A model generated the notes under the pieces. That model was not told where the DNA came from. It worked only from the letters and a program-made list of their open reading frames with translations, and ran no database searches. Below, in pieces: positions 16,589 through 24,513 of a DNA stretch of 38,316 nt; within the stretch, counting starts at the first letter, position 1; each line of letters starts with the position of its first letter. The stretch is from Thermodesulfovibrionales bacterium (GTDB lineage: Bacteria; Nitrospirota; Thermodesulfovibrionia; Thermodesulfovibrionales; CALJEL01), in NCBI GenBank assembly GCA_026417875.1, contig JAOACK010000013.1, forward strand, positions 423 to 38,738. The letters are read 5' to 3'. Position numbers and translations under genes: made by a program.

Positions 16589-18343
16589 ATGGATGAGAAT
16601 ATCAGGAAATTAATTTTCAAAATCTTCCCATTTTTATTTTGGCTCAAGGATTACAGAAAAGAAAATCTAATAAAGGATTTTCTGGCGGGCTTAACAATTT
16701 CTGTTGTATTAATTCCCCAGTCAATGTCCTATGCAATGATTGCAGGCCTTCCGCCTATATACGGACTCTATGCTGCCTCCATACCACCTGTTGTTGCTGC
16801 GCTCTGGGGAAGGGCGAGCCTCCTGGCAACAGGACCTGTTGCAATGGTAAGCCTCTTAACATTTTCATCCATAATACCCTTTGCAAAACCTGGAACACCT
16901 GAATACATAAATATGGCAATTAACCTTGCCCTCCTTGTGGGTTTAATACAGTTTTTAATGGGTGCCTTCAGGCTTGGCTTTATAATGCGCTTTGTATCCC
17001 ATCCTGTTATAGTGGGTTTCACAAATGCCGCTGCCATAATAATAGCCTCCACACAGATACAGCATCTGCTGGGCATAAGCGTAAAAGGAAGTGAATTTAT
17101 ACTTCCCATGTTTCTGGAAATAGGAAAGAATATAAGCAATACAAATACCTACACATTAGCGGTCGGTCTTTTTGCATTTACCATCATAATAGCAGGTAAA
17201 AAGATTCATGATAGCTTTCCCGGTGCAATGGTTGCATCTGTTATTACAACACTTTTAGTCTATGCATTGAATCTTAATGAAGCAGGGGTAAAAACTATAG
17301 GAGATCTGCCTAAGGGTCTGCCCTCTCCATCTTTCACCTTTGTTGATTTTGAACATACTGCTCGCCTGATAGGACCTGCCCTTGTAATAGCAATAGTTGG
17401 GTTCATGGAGGCAATGGCGATTACAAAGGCTATATCCTCCAGGACAAGGGAGCCAGTTGATATAAATCAGGAATTAATAGGACAGGGAGCTGCAAACATC
17501 ATAGGTTCACTGTTTAAATCCTATCCGGTAAGTGGTTCCTTCTCCAGAAGTGCCGTTAATCTTCAGGCAGGTGGCAAGACCGGACTTTCAAATATCTTTT
17601 CAGGTTTAATTGTTATTGCTGTCCTTTTGTTCTTCACATCAACATTTTATTATCTTCCGAAGGCAACGCTTGCAGCAATTGTTATGCATGCTGCAACAGG
17701 GCTGATAAAACACAGTCAGTTTATAAAGCTCTACAGGACATCAAAACATGATGGCATCATCGCTCTCATAACATTCTCATTCTGTTTTATTACAAAACCC
17801 GATTATGCTATATTTATAGGCATTGCGGTCTCGCTGCTGTTTTTCCTCTGGGAGTCCATGACTCCCCGCATAGCTATATTAACAAGAAATCCTAAAACAG
17901 AGATTTTCGAAGATTATGAGACAAACAGGCTTCCTTTCTGTCCCCAGATACTATATTTGAGACCTGAATTTTCCATTTATTTCGCCAATGCTGAATTTAT
18001 CAGAGAGTACATACTGAAGAAGGTTGAGGAGAGCAAGAATGGACTGAAATTTGTCCTGATAGACATGGAGGCAGTAAACAGGATAGATGCAACAGGAATA
18101 GATGAAATGAAAGAGCTAATAGGAGAATTAAGAAAGATGGACATTGAACTGTACATCGCCAACGTCCATAAACCTGTTCGGGAAGTACTGCATAATTCAA
18201 GCATAATGACGATGCTAAAGCAGGACAAATGCCTGAAATCAAAGGCAGAATCAATTACACTTCTTTTCAATAAATTGGACCATAAATATTGTAAGGAAAA
18301 ATGTCCTTTCACGGTTTTCTGGGAATGCGAAACTGTCAAGTAA
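16589..18343 (+). CDS. SulP/SLC26 family anion transporter with STAS domain
   Basis: A 584-residue inner-membrane transporter of the SulP family, which moves sulfate, bicarbonate or other anions. The N-terminal two thirds are hydrophobic membrane segments with family signatures: LIPQSMSYAMIAGLPPIYGL, TGPVAMVSLL, GFTNAAAIIIASTQIQHLLG and NIIGSLFKSYPVSGSFSRSA. The last 130 residues are a cytoplasmic STAS domain (LIDMEAVNRIDATGIDEMKE). A cysteine-containing tail (YCKEKCPFTVFWEC) follows and is not usual for the family. AAAGGAAAAGG lies upstream of the ATG. In an anaerobic bacterium sulfate uptake is plausible; the sequence does not settle the substrate. Confidence 0.93.
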   Translation: MDENIRKLIFKIFPFLFWLKDYRKENLIKDFLAGLTISVVLIPQSMSYAMIAGLPPIYGLYAASIPPVVAALWGRASLLATGPVAMVSLLTFSSIIPFAKPGTPEYINMAINLALLVGLIQFLMGAFRLGFIMRFVSHPVIVGFTNAAAIIIASTQIQHLLGISVKGSEFILPMFLEIGKNISNTNTYTLAVGLFAFTIIIAGKKIHDSFPGAMVASVITTLLVYALNLNEAGVKTIGDLPKGLPSPSFTFVDFEHTARLIGPALVIAIVGFMEAMAITKAISSRTREPVDINQELIGQGAANIIGSLFKSYPVSGSFSRSAVNLQAGGKTGLSNIFSGLIVIAVLLFFTSTFYYLPKATLAAIVMHAATGLIKHSQFIKLYRTSKHDGIIALITFSFCFITKPDYAIFIGIAVSLLFFLWESMTPRIAILTRNPKTEIFEDYETNRLPFCPQILYLRPEFSIYFANAEFIREYILKKVEESKNGLKFVLIDMEAVNRIDATGIDEMKELIGELRKMDIELYIANVHKPVREVLHNSSIMTMLKQDKCLKSKAESITLLFNKLDHKYCKEKCPFTVFWECETVK

Positions 18344-18406
18344 GTATATTAAAAGCTATACTAAAAATAAAGACCAGGGATTTATTCCCCTTTACAATTT
18401 TTAAGC

Positions 18407-19345
18407 ATGAGTAACATACTTCTTCCCTTCGGATTGATTATCCTGATAGGTATTATTTTCAGGAGATATAAAATTGGTGGACTTGATGCTGATCTGCTTC
18501 GCCGGTCAATTAATGTTACCGTATTAAACATTTTTCTGCCTGCTCTTTGTATAAAGATAATATACGGTTCTAAAATTGACAGGGAGTTGATTCTTGTTCC
18601 TGCCAGTGCATGGTTCACTATAATCTCAAGTCTCTTACTTGCCACTGGAGTTTATAGACTTCTTCAGCAAAGATTGCACATAAAACCATCCGAAAAAGGT
18701 ATACTTATAATTTCTGCTGCCTTTGGCAATGTCTCCTATCTCGGACTTCCTGTTCTTACAGGGCTCTACGGCCAGGAGGCTGCAAGGTATGCATTATTTT
18801 ATGACCTTCTAGCATCAACGCCCCTGCTATGGCTTGTTGGAAGCACTATAGCCTCAAAATATGGAGAAAACAAAAGTTTTGAGTTCAGGGAATCCCTTAA
18901 AACAATAGCTTCGCTACCGCCGATATGGGCTATGCTGATAGGGATTATATTGAATTTTACTGGGATTCCTCTACCGGATTTTATACTTAAAACACTTGAC
19001 CTGCTTGCAAACCTTGTTGTGCCACTCATGATCTTCAGTATAGGACTTGCTCTTACTATCCCCAAGGTTGAACATACCTGTGCCATCATACCTGCTGTGG
19101 TAATCAAGCTTACTATAGTTCCCTTTATATCCTTTTTTACAGCTTATATGCTCGGGCTAAGAGACATTGCCCTTGCTGCCTGCTTCATTGAAGGAGCCAT
19201 GCCCACAATGGTACTCTCCCTATTGATTGCAGCAAGATTTAGACTTGATATATCTATATCAGCTTTTATGATCGTAGTGACAACTGTTCTCTCCTTCATA
19301 ACATTGCCTTTTGCAATCCATATAACAAATCTTCTGATTCGCTGA
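18407..19345 (+). CDS. Auxin efflux carrier (AEC) family transporter
   Basis: A 312-residue protein with about ten hydrophobic segments. Signatures of the bacterial AEC/malonate-transporter group are visible: LNIFLPALCIKIIYGS, SAAFGNVSYLGLPVLTGLYG, PLMIFSIGLAL and FIEGAMPTMVLSLLIAARF. Members are secondary transporters, often for dicarboxylates or amino acids; the substrate here is unknown. No Shine-Dalgarno is present, and TACAAT ends about 8 nt before the ATG, so it may have its own very short or absent leader. An inverted repeat (AGTATA ... TATACT, 18343-18362) separates it from the SulP gene. Confidence 0.88.
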   Translation: MSNILLPFGLIILIGIIFRRYKIGGLDADLLRRSINVTVLNIFLPALCIKIIYGSKIDRELILVPASAWFTIISSLLLATGVYRLLQQRLHIKPSEKGILIISAAFGNVSYLGLPVLTGLYGQEAARYALFYDLLASTPLLWLVGSTIASKYGENKSFEFRESLKTIASLPPIWAMLIGIILNFTGIPLPDFILKTLDLLANLVVPLMIFSIGLALTIPKVEHTCAIIPAVVIKLTIVPFISFFTAYMLGLRDIALAACFIEGAMPTMVLSLLIAARFRLDISISAFMIVVTTVLSFITLPFAIHITNLLIR

Positions 19346-19402
19346 GCAGGCAGAAACCTGCCAGCAAAATTTATTATGAGTTCTAATGTGATATCATTAA
19401 TT

Positions 19403-20035
19403 ATGCCCCTTCTACAGCTTGCTATAGACCTGGTGAGTCCTAAGAAGGCTCTTGAGATAGCAAGGAGTGCAGAAAAATATTTTGATATCCTTGAGGCAGG
19501 TACACCTCTTATAAAATCTTCGGGTATAGAGATTGTTAAAAGATTGAAAGAAGAATTTCCTAAAAAAATCATTTTTGCTGACCTTAAGATAATGGATGCA
19601 GGCGCCCTGGAGGCAAGCATAGCATTTGATGCCGGAGCTGATATGATTAGTGTCTGTGGACAGGCATCGATTGAGACAGTGAGAGAGGCCATCTCTGAGA
19701 CAAGGAGGCGTAGCAAGAAAGTGATTGTGGATCTAATAGGAGCAAAGGATATGATTAAACTTGCTGGAGAATTAAAATACCTCATGCCTGACTTTTTTTG
19801 TATCCATACAGGCCTTGATGAACAGAGAAAGGGCAGAAGACCATCTGAATTCCTTGATGAATATGCAAGGCTCATAAATTATCCCTATTCAATAGCAGGA
19901 GGAATAAAACCTGATGACATTAAGGACCTGATAAGATTTAGACCTGATATCATCGTTGTAGGTGGCTATGTAACAAAGGCGGAAAATCCCCTGGAGGCGG
20001 CAAAAAATTTAAGAGATGCCTTATCAGGAGGATAA
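19403..20035 (+). CDS. hxlA: 3-hexulose-6-phosphate synthase
   Basis: This enzyme joins formaldehyde and ribulose 5-phosphate to hexulose 6-phosphate, or runs in reverse to supply pentose. It is a TIM-barrel protein of the orotidine-phosphate-decarboxylase superfamily, about 210 residues. Key segments: LQLAIDLVSPKKALEIA at the N-terminus, IFADLKIMDAGALEASIAFD followed by AGADMISVCG (DxKxxD active-site motif), VIVDLIGAKD, CIHTGLDEQRKGR and IAGGIKPDDI with VVGGYVT. The ATG at 19403 is chosen because related proteins begin just before the LQLAIDL strand; an upstream ATG at 19376 adds nine residues. Neither has a Shine-Dalgarno, but TATCAT ends 5 nt before 19403. hxlB follows directly. Confidence 0.92.
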   Translation: MPLLQLAIDLVSPKKALEIARSAEKYFDILEAGTPLIKSSGIEIVKRLKEEFPKKIIFADLKIMDAGALEASIAFDAGADMISVCGQASIETVREAISETRRRSKKVIVDLIGAKDMIKLAGELKYLMPDFFCIHTGLDEQRKGRRPSEFLDEYARLINYPYSIAGGIKPDDIKDLIRFRPDIIVVGGYVTKAENPLEAAKNLRDALSGG

Positions 20036-20036
20036 A

Positions 20037-20603
20037 ATGTCCTATTATTCTTTTATCCTTAAAAAGATAGGGGATATAACAGAGAAGATATCTTCAGAGG
20101 AGTTTAATAAATTTATTGAATTTGTAATAACTGCTCCGAGGCTTTATATAATCGGAGCAGGCAGGTCTGGTCTTGTTGCGAAGGCCTTTGGTATGAGACT
20201 CGTTCATCTGAAGAAAAAGGTCTTTATTGTAGGTGAGACAATAACACCTGCAATGAGAAAGGGAGATGGCCTCATAGCAGTTTCAGGCTCAGGAAAGACC
20301 ACATGGGTTGTTGAGACAGCAAAGGCTGCAAGGTCGCTGGGTGGTAGAATAGCAGGAATAACATGGGACAGAAACTCTGAGCTTGCAAGACTTTCTGATA
20401 TAATTGTCCAGATTCCCTCAGAGGCCATACCAAGAGATATTACAGGTTATACTACAAGGGAACTTATGGGTATACCCCTCCCTCCAATGGGCTCACTATT
20501 TGAGATATCAACCCTTATATTTTTTGAGGCCTGTGTGCTCGAACTGATGACAAGGCTGGGTATCCAGGAGGAAGAGATGAAGAAAATACATGCCAATCTC
20601 TGA
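20037..20603 (+). CDS. hxlB: 6-phospho-3-hexuloisomerase
   Basis: Isomerises hexulose 6-phosphate to fructose 6-phosphate, the second step of the ribulose monophosphate route. The product is a 188-residue SIS-domain protein: LYIIGAGRSGLVAKAFGMRL, VGETITPAMRKGDGLIAVSG with SGKTTWVVETAKAA, and GSLFEISTLIFFEACV towards the C-terminus. An in-frame start at 20016 lies inside hxlA; the ATG at 20037 is chosen because a strong AGGAGG is 5 nt upstream. It lies one base after the hxlA stop, so the pair is an operon. Confidence 0.95.
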   Translation: MSYYSFILKKIGDITEKISSEEFNKFIEFVITAPRLYIIGAGRSGLVAKAFGMRLVHLKKKVFIVGETITPAMRKGDGLIAVSGSGKTTWVVETAKAARSLGGRIAGITWDRNSELARLSDIIVQIPSEAIPRDITGYTTRELMGIPLPPMGSLFEISTLIFFEACVLELMTRLGIQEEEMKKIHANL

Positions 20604-20616
20604 TTTTTGGTTATAC

Positions 20617-20645
20617 TTGACAAAGGAAACCTTTTTTACTATGCT
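20617..20645 (+). promoter_or_regulatory. Sigma70-type promoter of the cytochrome operon
   Basis: A perfect TTGACA (20617-20622), 17-base spacer and TATGCT (20640-20645) lie 34 bp before the first cytochrome ATG, leaving a leader with GAGGAGG. The spacer includes a short inverted repeat AAAGG-AAA-CCTTT followed by T residues, which could also end the hxlAB transcript. Confidence 0.65.
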
Positions 20646-20679
20646 TTGAATAAAAAGGATATCCTAGAGGAGGTCAGAG

Positions 20680-21489
20680 ATGAAAAGGATGATTTTTTTA
20701 TTTATAGTTATTCTTTCTCTTATTGCTGTTGGAGGATTTGTCCTTGCCCAGACAGGTGTGAAGAAGAAGAGACCATTACCTCATGATTACGGTAAAACTA
20801 TTATAAATAACTACTCTGAAAATGCTGGTCTTGCTCCAGTTGAGTTTGACCACTGGCTTCATCGTGCAAAATTTACATGCAGACTCTGCCATGTGGATAT
20901 TGCCTTTGCAATGAAGGCAGGAGGTACAGGGATCAAGGCTGTTGACAACATGAAAGGATACTACTGTGGAACCTGTCATAATGGAAGAATGGAGTTTGAT
21001 GGAAGAAAGGTTTTTGAGGCCTGTTCAAAAAATCCCACAAAGGACGACTTCAAAAGATGCGAGCGTTGCCATTCTTATGGCAAGACAGTAAAAAGGGAAT
21101 ATGATTTCTATAAATTCACTGAGAATTTTCCAAAAGAGAGATTCGGTAACGGTGTGGACTGGGAAAAAGCAGAGGCAATGGGTCTTATAAAGCCAGTAGA
21201 CTTTATCGAGGGTGTTTCAATAAAAAAGGCAGAGCTCCAGGTCCCGAAGGACTTCTCTATTGAATCAAAGGTAAGCGGTCTTCCTGACATAATCTTTTCC
21301 CACAAAAAGCATACCGTATGGAGCGGTTGTGAGGGATGCCATCCTGAGATATTCCTTGGTGTTAAGAAGGGAACAACGAAATATACAATGGTTGATATAT
21401 TCCAGGGAAAATACTGTGGCGTATGCCATAATTCTGTAGCCTTTCCACTTCTGGACTGTCAGAGATGTCATACAAAACAGGTTCAGTAA
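20680..21489 (+). CDS. Periplasmic hexahaem cytochrome, two c7-type triheme modules
   Basis: A 269-residue exported multihaem cytochrome c. The signal peptide is residues 1-23 (MKRMIFLFIVILSLIAVGGF, then VLAQ). Six CxxCH haem sites: CRLCH (67-71), CGTCH, CERCH, CEGCH, CGVCH, CQRCH. They fall into two similar triheme modules, each with conserved distal-histidine-like segments (FDHWLHRAKFTC and FSHKKHTVWSGC), as in c7-type triheme cytochromes. It should carry electrons through the periplasm. GAGGAGG precedes the ATG. It is paralogous to the next gene, which overlaps it by 25 bp, and shares with it the blocks RFGNGVDW or KFGNGIDW and GLIKPV. Partner enzymes are not in the window. Confidence 0.93.
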   Translation: MKRMIFLFIVILSLIAVGGFVLAQTGVKKKRPLPHDYGKTIINNYSENAGLAPVEFDHWLHRAKFTCRLCHVDIAFAMKAGGTGIKAVDNMKGYYCGTCHNGRMEFDGRKVFEACSKNPTKDDFKRCERCHSYGKTVKREYDFYKFTENFPKERFGNGVDWEKAEAMGLIKPVDFIEGVSIKKAELQVPKDFSIESKVSGLPDIIFSHKKHTVWSGCEGCHPEIFLGVKKGTTKYTMVDIFQGKYCGVCHNSVAFPLLDCQRCHTKQVQ

Positions 21490-22235
21490 TATTCATTATT
21501 TTTATTCTCTTTGTACTTCCAAAGTTTATGGAGGCTTATTTTGACCTCCCACCCCTTCCTCAGCCTGAGGAATATGGAAATATATTAATAAACAGGAATT
21601 CAGAAAAAAACAATGTGAAGCCAGTGAGTTTTTCTCACTGGCTTCACAGGAGAAAATATACATGCAGGGTCTGCCACTTTGAGCTTGAATTCAATATGAA
21701 GACAAACACAACAGAGATAACTGAGGCTCTTAACAGAAGTGGTAAGTTCTGCGGAGCCTGTCACAATGGTAAAGACCTCTTCGGTCATGAGAATCCAGCT
21801 GATTGTGAAAAATGCCATAATGGAAAGCGAAATTATGGAAAAGAAAAATTCACTGAACTTGCAAAGTTTCCCAGGACAAAATTTGGCAATGGCATAGACT
21901 GGGTTGCAGCCCTAAGAGAGGGTTTGATTAAGCCAGTTCATTATCTCAAAATAAAGCCTCCTGAGGAAATTGCCTTTAATAAGAGGATTATCCTTGAAGC
22001 AGAATGGTCCAATATACCTGCTGCTGTTTTTCCTCACAGGCCTCATAACGACTGGCTTGAGTGCAGCATGTGCCATCCTGATATCTTTAATATAAAGAAA
22101 AAGACAACAAAACACTTCTCAATGGCCAGAATACTTCAGGGAGAGTTCTGCGGAGTATGTCATCTTACGGTAGCCTTTCCGATGAACGACTGTAAGAGAT
22201 GCCACCCGGGCATGGGTCACCAGGAGGAAAGATGA
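21465..22235 (+). CDS. Second hexahaem c7-type cytochrome, paralogue of the preceding gene
   Basis: A 256-residue paralogue with six haem sites: CRVCH, CGACH, CEKCH, CSMCH, CGVCH, CKRCH, in the same two-module order. The N-terminus (VIFIIFILFVLPKFMEAYFD) is a signal peptide or membrane anchor. Shared blocks include FSHWLHRRKYTC, KFGNGIDW and FCGVCH with VAFPMNDC. The ATG at 21465 lies inside the end of the first cytochrome gene in another frame, so the pair is translationally linked and probably arose by tandem duplication. The two products may form one periplasmic electron-transfer unit; that is inference. Confidence 0.92.
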   Translation: MSYKTGSVIFIIFILFVLPKFMEAYFDLPPLPQPEEYGNILINRNSEKNNVKPVSFSHWLHRRKYTCRVCHFELEFNMKTNTTEITEALNRSGKFCGACHNGKDLFGHENPADCEKCHNGKRNYGKEKFTELAKFPRTKFGNGIDWVAALREGLIKPVHYLKIKPPEEIAFNKRIILEAEWSNIPAAVFPHRPHNDWLECSMCHPDIFNIKKKTTKHFSMARILQGEFCGVCHLTVAFPMNDCKRCHPGMGHQEER

Positions 22236-22531
22236 ATAAATGGATTATAAGAGTTATTTTTTCTGTGACGCTTTCTATTATCCTTTTTTTAAATGCTGCT
22301 GTACTACAGCCACAGGACTGGAAAAAGGAATACGAGGATATCTGTTCCAAGACTGCAGATGTAATGGCTCTCAGTGTTGATGAATTGAGGGAGTTGATAT
22401 CTAGATGTGATAAACTAAAAACTGTTATTGAATCACTTGAGGATGAAAGCACAAGAAAGGTTTATTTAAAAAGACTTCAGATGTGCAGGGATTTATATAA
22501 GTTTGCACTCGATGAGAAATTGCCGAAATAA
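22232..22531 (+). CDS. Small exported helical protein of the cytochrome operon
   Basis: A 99-residue protein with an N-terminal signal or anchor (MNKWIIRVIFSVTLSIILFL) then a charged helical domain (VDELRELISRCDKLKTVIE, then a KRLQMC segment), with three cysteines (SKTADV preceded by C, SRC, QMC) but no CxxCH. The ATG at 22232 overlaps the previous stop (ATGA) and has AGGAGG upstream; an earlier in-frame ATG at 22199 is rejected. Tight coupling suggests it acts with the hexahaem cytochromes, for example as a structural or assembly subunit. The family is not recognised. Confidence 0.75.
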   Translation: MNKWIIRVIFSVTLSIILFLNAAVLQPQDWKKEYEDICSKTADVMALSVDELRELISRCDKLKTVIESLEDESTRKVYLKRLQMCRDLYKFALDEKLPK

Positions 22532-22534
22532 ACC

Positions 22535-22726
22535 TTACTCCTCAATGGTGATTGCCTCAACAGGACAGTTTTCGGCTGCAGCTTCACAGCATCCAGCGTA
22601 ATCGCAGCCATCAGGATCAATAACCTTTGATTTTCCAGTGGTCTCATCAACAAAAAAAACAGCTGGGCATATCTCCTGACAGGTGCCACAGCCAATACAC
22701 TTCTCCTCATCTACAATTGGTGTCAT
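22535..22726 (-). CDS. Small [4Fe-4S] ferredoxin
   Basis: A 63-residue ferredoxin. The first motif is canonical (CIGCGTCQEICP). The second half reads CDYAGCC with AAAENCPVEAI, so its cysteine spacing departs from CxxCxxC; it likely holds one [4Fe-4S] cluster with extra cysteines, as in single-cluster ferredoxins. AAGGAGG precedes the ATG. It follows the DHS-like gene by 24 bp on the same strand, so they are co-transcribed. Its stop is 3 bp from the convergent stop of the cytochrome operon. Confidence 0.92.
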   Translation of the reverse strand: MTPIVDEEKCIGCGTCQEICPAVFFVDETTGKSKVIDPDGCDYAGCCEAAAENCPVEAITIEE

Positions 22727-22750
22727 CTAAAAGCCTCCTTAAGAGTGAAT

Positions 22751-23689
22751 TTATAATTCTTCTATTATCATCGCAGCAAGCAGAGGGAACATTATCTCGT
22801 GATGGCCTGTTATAGCATAATATCTGCCACCAAGGCTCGTGGGTCGTACAAGCACATTCTCTCTGGATCTATAATGCTGGATAAAATCCATATTGGCAGT
22901 GGTGATATTCTCTACCCTGTGACCGAGATTTCTTGCAATTGTGAGAGCCTTGAGAAAGACCTCGGGCATTATGACAGCTGAACCGAGATTTATATAAACT
23001 CCTCCTTCCAGGTCAGAGACTACTGAAGTAAAGAGTCTGAAATCAAGAAGACTTGCCTTCCCTGTGGCAGCACCATCCATAGAGGGATGCATATGAATTA
23101 TATCTGTGCCAATAGCAACATGAACTGTTGCAGGAATACCATTCAGATAGGCTGTCCTGAATATACTTAATTCTCTGTAGGGAAATCTCTTCTTTTCAAT
23201 AAACTCTCCAACTGCCCTTCCAATACCTGTTCCTTTTTTTGCCCCATTTTTTATTGCTCTGTTCAAGAATGCACCTGTCTCCTCTGCCATCCCAAACATA
23301 CCTGTCTTTATTTCCTCGTGAACATCCTCTGATGTATGACCTGCATAGCTGAGCTCAAAGTCATGAATCACACACGCCCCATTTGTTGCAATAGCTGTAA
23401 TTATTCCTTTGTTAATAAGGTCATTAATAATAGGAGAAAGTCCCACCTTGATTACATGGGCACCCATTCCCAGAACAACAGGTCTGCCCTCTTTTCTTGA
23501 CCTTACAATAGTTTCTGCCAGTTCCTTAAGTGCCCTTGCCTGCAAGATATCTGGAAGGCCTCTGACAAATTCCCTAAAGAATGCTCCCTTTTGATAAGGA
23601 GTAGCAAGAAATTCCTTCCTAACCTTACTCTTTCTTTTTTTTATAGAGTAAGTCTTTAGTCCCTTAAGATTTACTGGTCTGTAAGACAT
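22751..23689 (-). CDS. Deoxyhypusine-synthase-like protein of unknown function
   Basis: A 312-residue soluble protein with conserved-looking glycine and histidine motifs: VLGMGAHVIKVGLSPIINDL, ATNGACVIHDFELSYAGHTS, AIGTDIIHMHPSMDGA and GGVYINLGSAVIMPEVFLKA. The C-terminal ITGHHEIMFPLLAAMIIEEL resembles the end of deoxyhypusine synthase, and the ATNGACVIHDFE block its TTAGG...ED block. The lysine that DHS uses (in its GGGxxKHH motif) is replaced by SAVIMPE, and bacteria have no eIF5A, so hypusine formation is unlikely. The fold assignment is tentative. In-frame starts at 23716 (TTG) and 23704 (ATG) exist; the ATG at 23689 is preferred because an extended -10 ends 5 nt before it. Operon with a ferredoxin. 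Confidence 0.7.
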   Translation of the reverse strand: MSYRPVNLKGLKTYSIKKRKSKVRKEFLATPYQKGAFFREFVRGLPDILQARALKELAETIVRSRKEGRPVVLGMGAHVIKVGLSPIINDLINKGIITAIATNGACVIHDFELSYAGHTSEDVHEEIKTGMFGMAEETGAFLNRAIKNGAKKGTGIGRAVGEFIEKKRFPYRELSIFRTAYLNGIPATVHVAIGTDIIHMHPSMDGAATGKASLLDFRLFTSVVSDLEGGVYINLGSAVIMPEVFLKALTIARNLGHRVENITTANMDFIQHYRSRENVLVRPTSLGGRYYAITGHHEIMFPLLAAMIIEEL

Positions 23690-23694
23690 GCAAT

Positions 23695-23703
23695 ATTTTA
23701 ACA
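23695..23703 (-). promoter_or_regulatory. Extended -10 of the DHS-like gene, leaderless geometry
   Basis: TGT-TAAAAT on the minus strand (-10 at 23695-23700, TG at 23702-23703) ends 5 nt before the ATG at 23689. The element and its spacing are identical to those upstream of the HtrA gene at 35387. Confidence 0.5.
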
Positions 23704-23825
23704 TAGAGTTTATCAATTGATATTCAATAGTTATGGAGAAATCATGCAGGAGTGCGTGATCTGGGTTTGAGTAGTGCCGCTACAAGACAGTTTAGTGATT
23801 CAAGAAGGCAGGTATAACAGAAGAA

Positions 23826-24512
23826 TTAAACAGAAGCGGAAATTTCTTCTACAATCAATCCATCCTTCATATAGATTATCCTCTCTGCGTAAGAAGCAAT
23901 ATTATTGTCGTGGGTGACAAGAATTATTGTCTTCCCTCTATTATTTAATTCTTTAAGGATAGTCATTATGTCCTTTGCTGTTGAGCTATCAAGCTGTCCT
24001 GTTGGCTCATCGGCAAGTAAAAGATCAGGATCATTTATCAATGCTCTTGCAATGGCAACCCTCTGCTGCTGACCACCTGAAAGCTGATTTGGCTTAAACT
24101 TTGCTCTGTCAGATAGTCCTACAAGCCTGAGTATCTCCTTTGCATCAAGAGGATTGCCTGAACTCCTGTAAAGCGTTGGTAGAAGGACATTCTCAAGAAC
24201 TGTTGCATAGGGCAGAAGATAGAAATTCTGAAATACAAATCCGATATGCCTGTTCCTTATATCTGAAAGCTCCTCATCGCTTAGTGATGAGACCTCTTTA
24301 CCTGCCAGGAAATATCTTCCAGATGACGGTCTGTCAAGACATCCAATAATATTAAGAAGGGTTGTCTTTCCTGAGCCGGAGGCTCCCATTACAGCTATAA
24401 ACTCTCCCCTGTTTATCTCGAGATTGATGCCTTTGAGAACCTCTACGTTAATCTCTCCCACATGATAGGTCTTTTTTATATCTGTTAAGATGCAGAGGGC
24501 TTGCTGGGTCAT
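23826..24512 (-). CDS. ABC transporter ATP-binding protein (MacB/LolD type)
   Basis: A 228-residue ATPase of the MacB/LolD/FtsE group. Walker A GASGSGKT (43-50), Q-loop FVFQNFYLLPYATVLENV, signature LSGGQQQRVAIARAL, Walker B LLLADEPTGQLDS and H-loop LVTHD are all intact. It ends shortly after the ATPase domain (IVEEISASV) and has no membrane segments, unlike full MacB. It follows the adaptor gene by 1 bp and is the last gene of the tolC-adaptor-ATPase operon. An FtsX/MacB-type permease would be expected next but is absent: the following 110 bp hold no gene and then an unrelated transcription unit begins. Confidence 0.93.
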   Translation of the reverse strand: MTQQALCILTDIKKTYHVGEINVEVLKGINLEINRGEFIAVMGASGSGKTTLLNIIGCLDRPSSGRYFLAGKEVSSLSDEELSDIRNRHIGFVFQNFYLLPYATVLENVLLPTLYRSSGNPLDAKEILRLVGLSDRAKFKPNQLSGGQQQRVAIARALINDPDLLLADEPTGQLDSSTAKDIMTILKELNNRGKTIILVTHDNNIASYAERIIYMKDGLIVEEISASV

Positions 24513-24513
24513 A

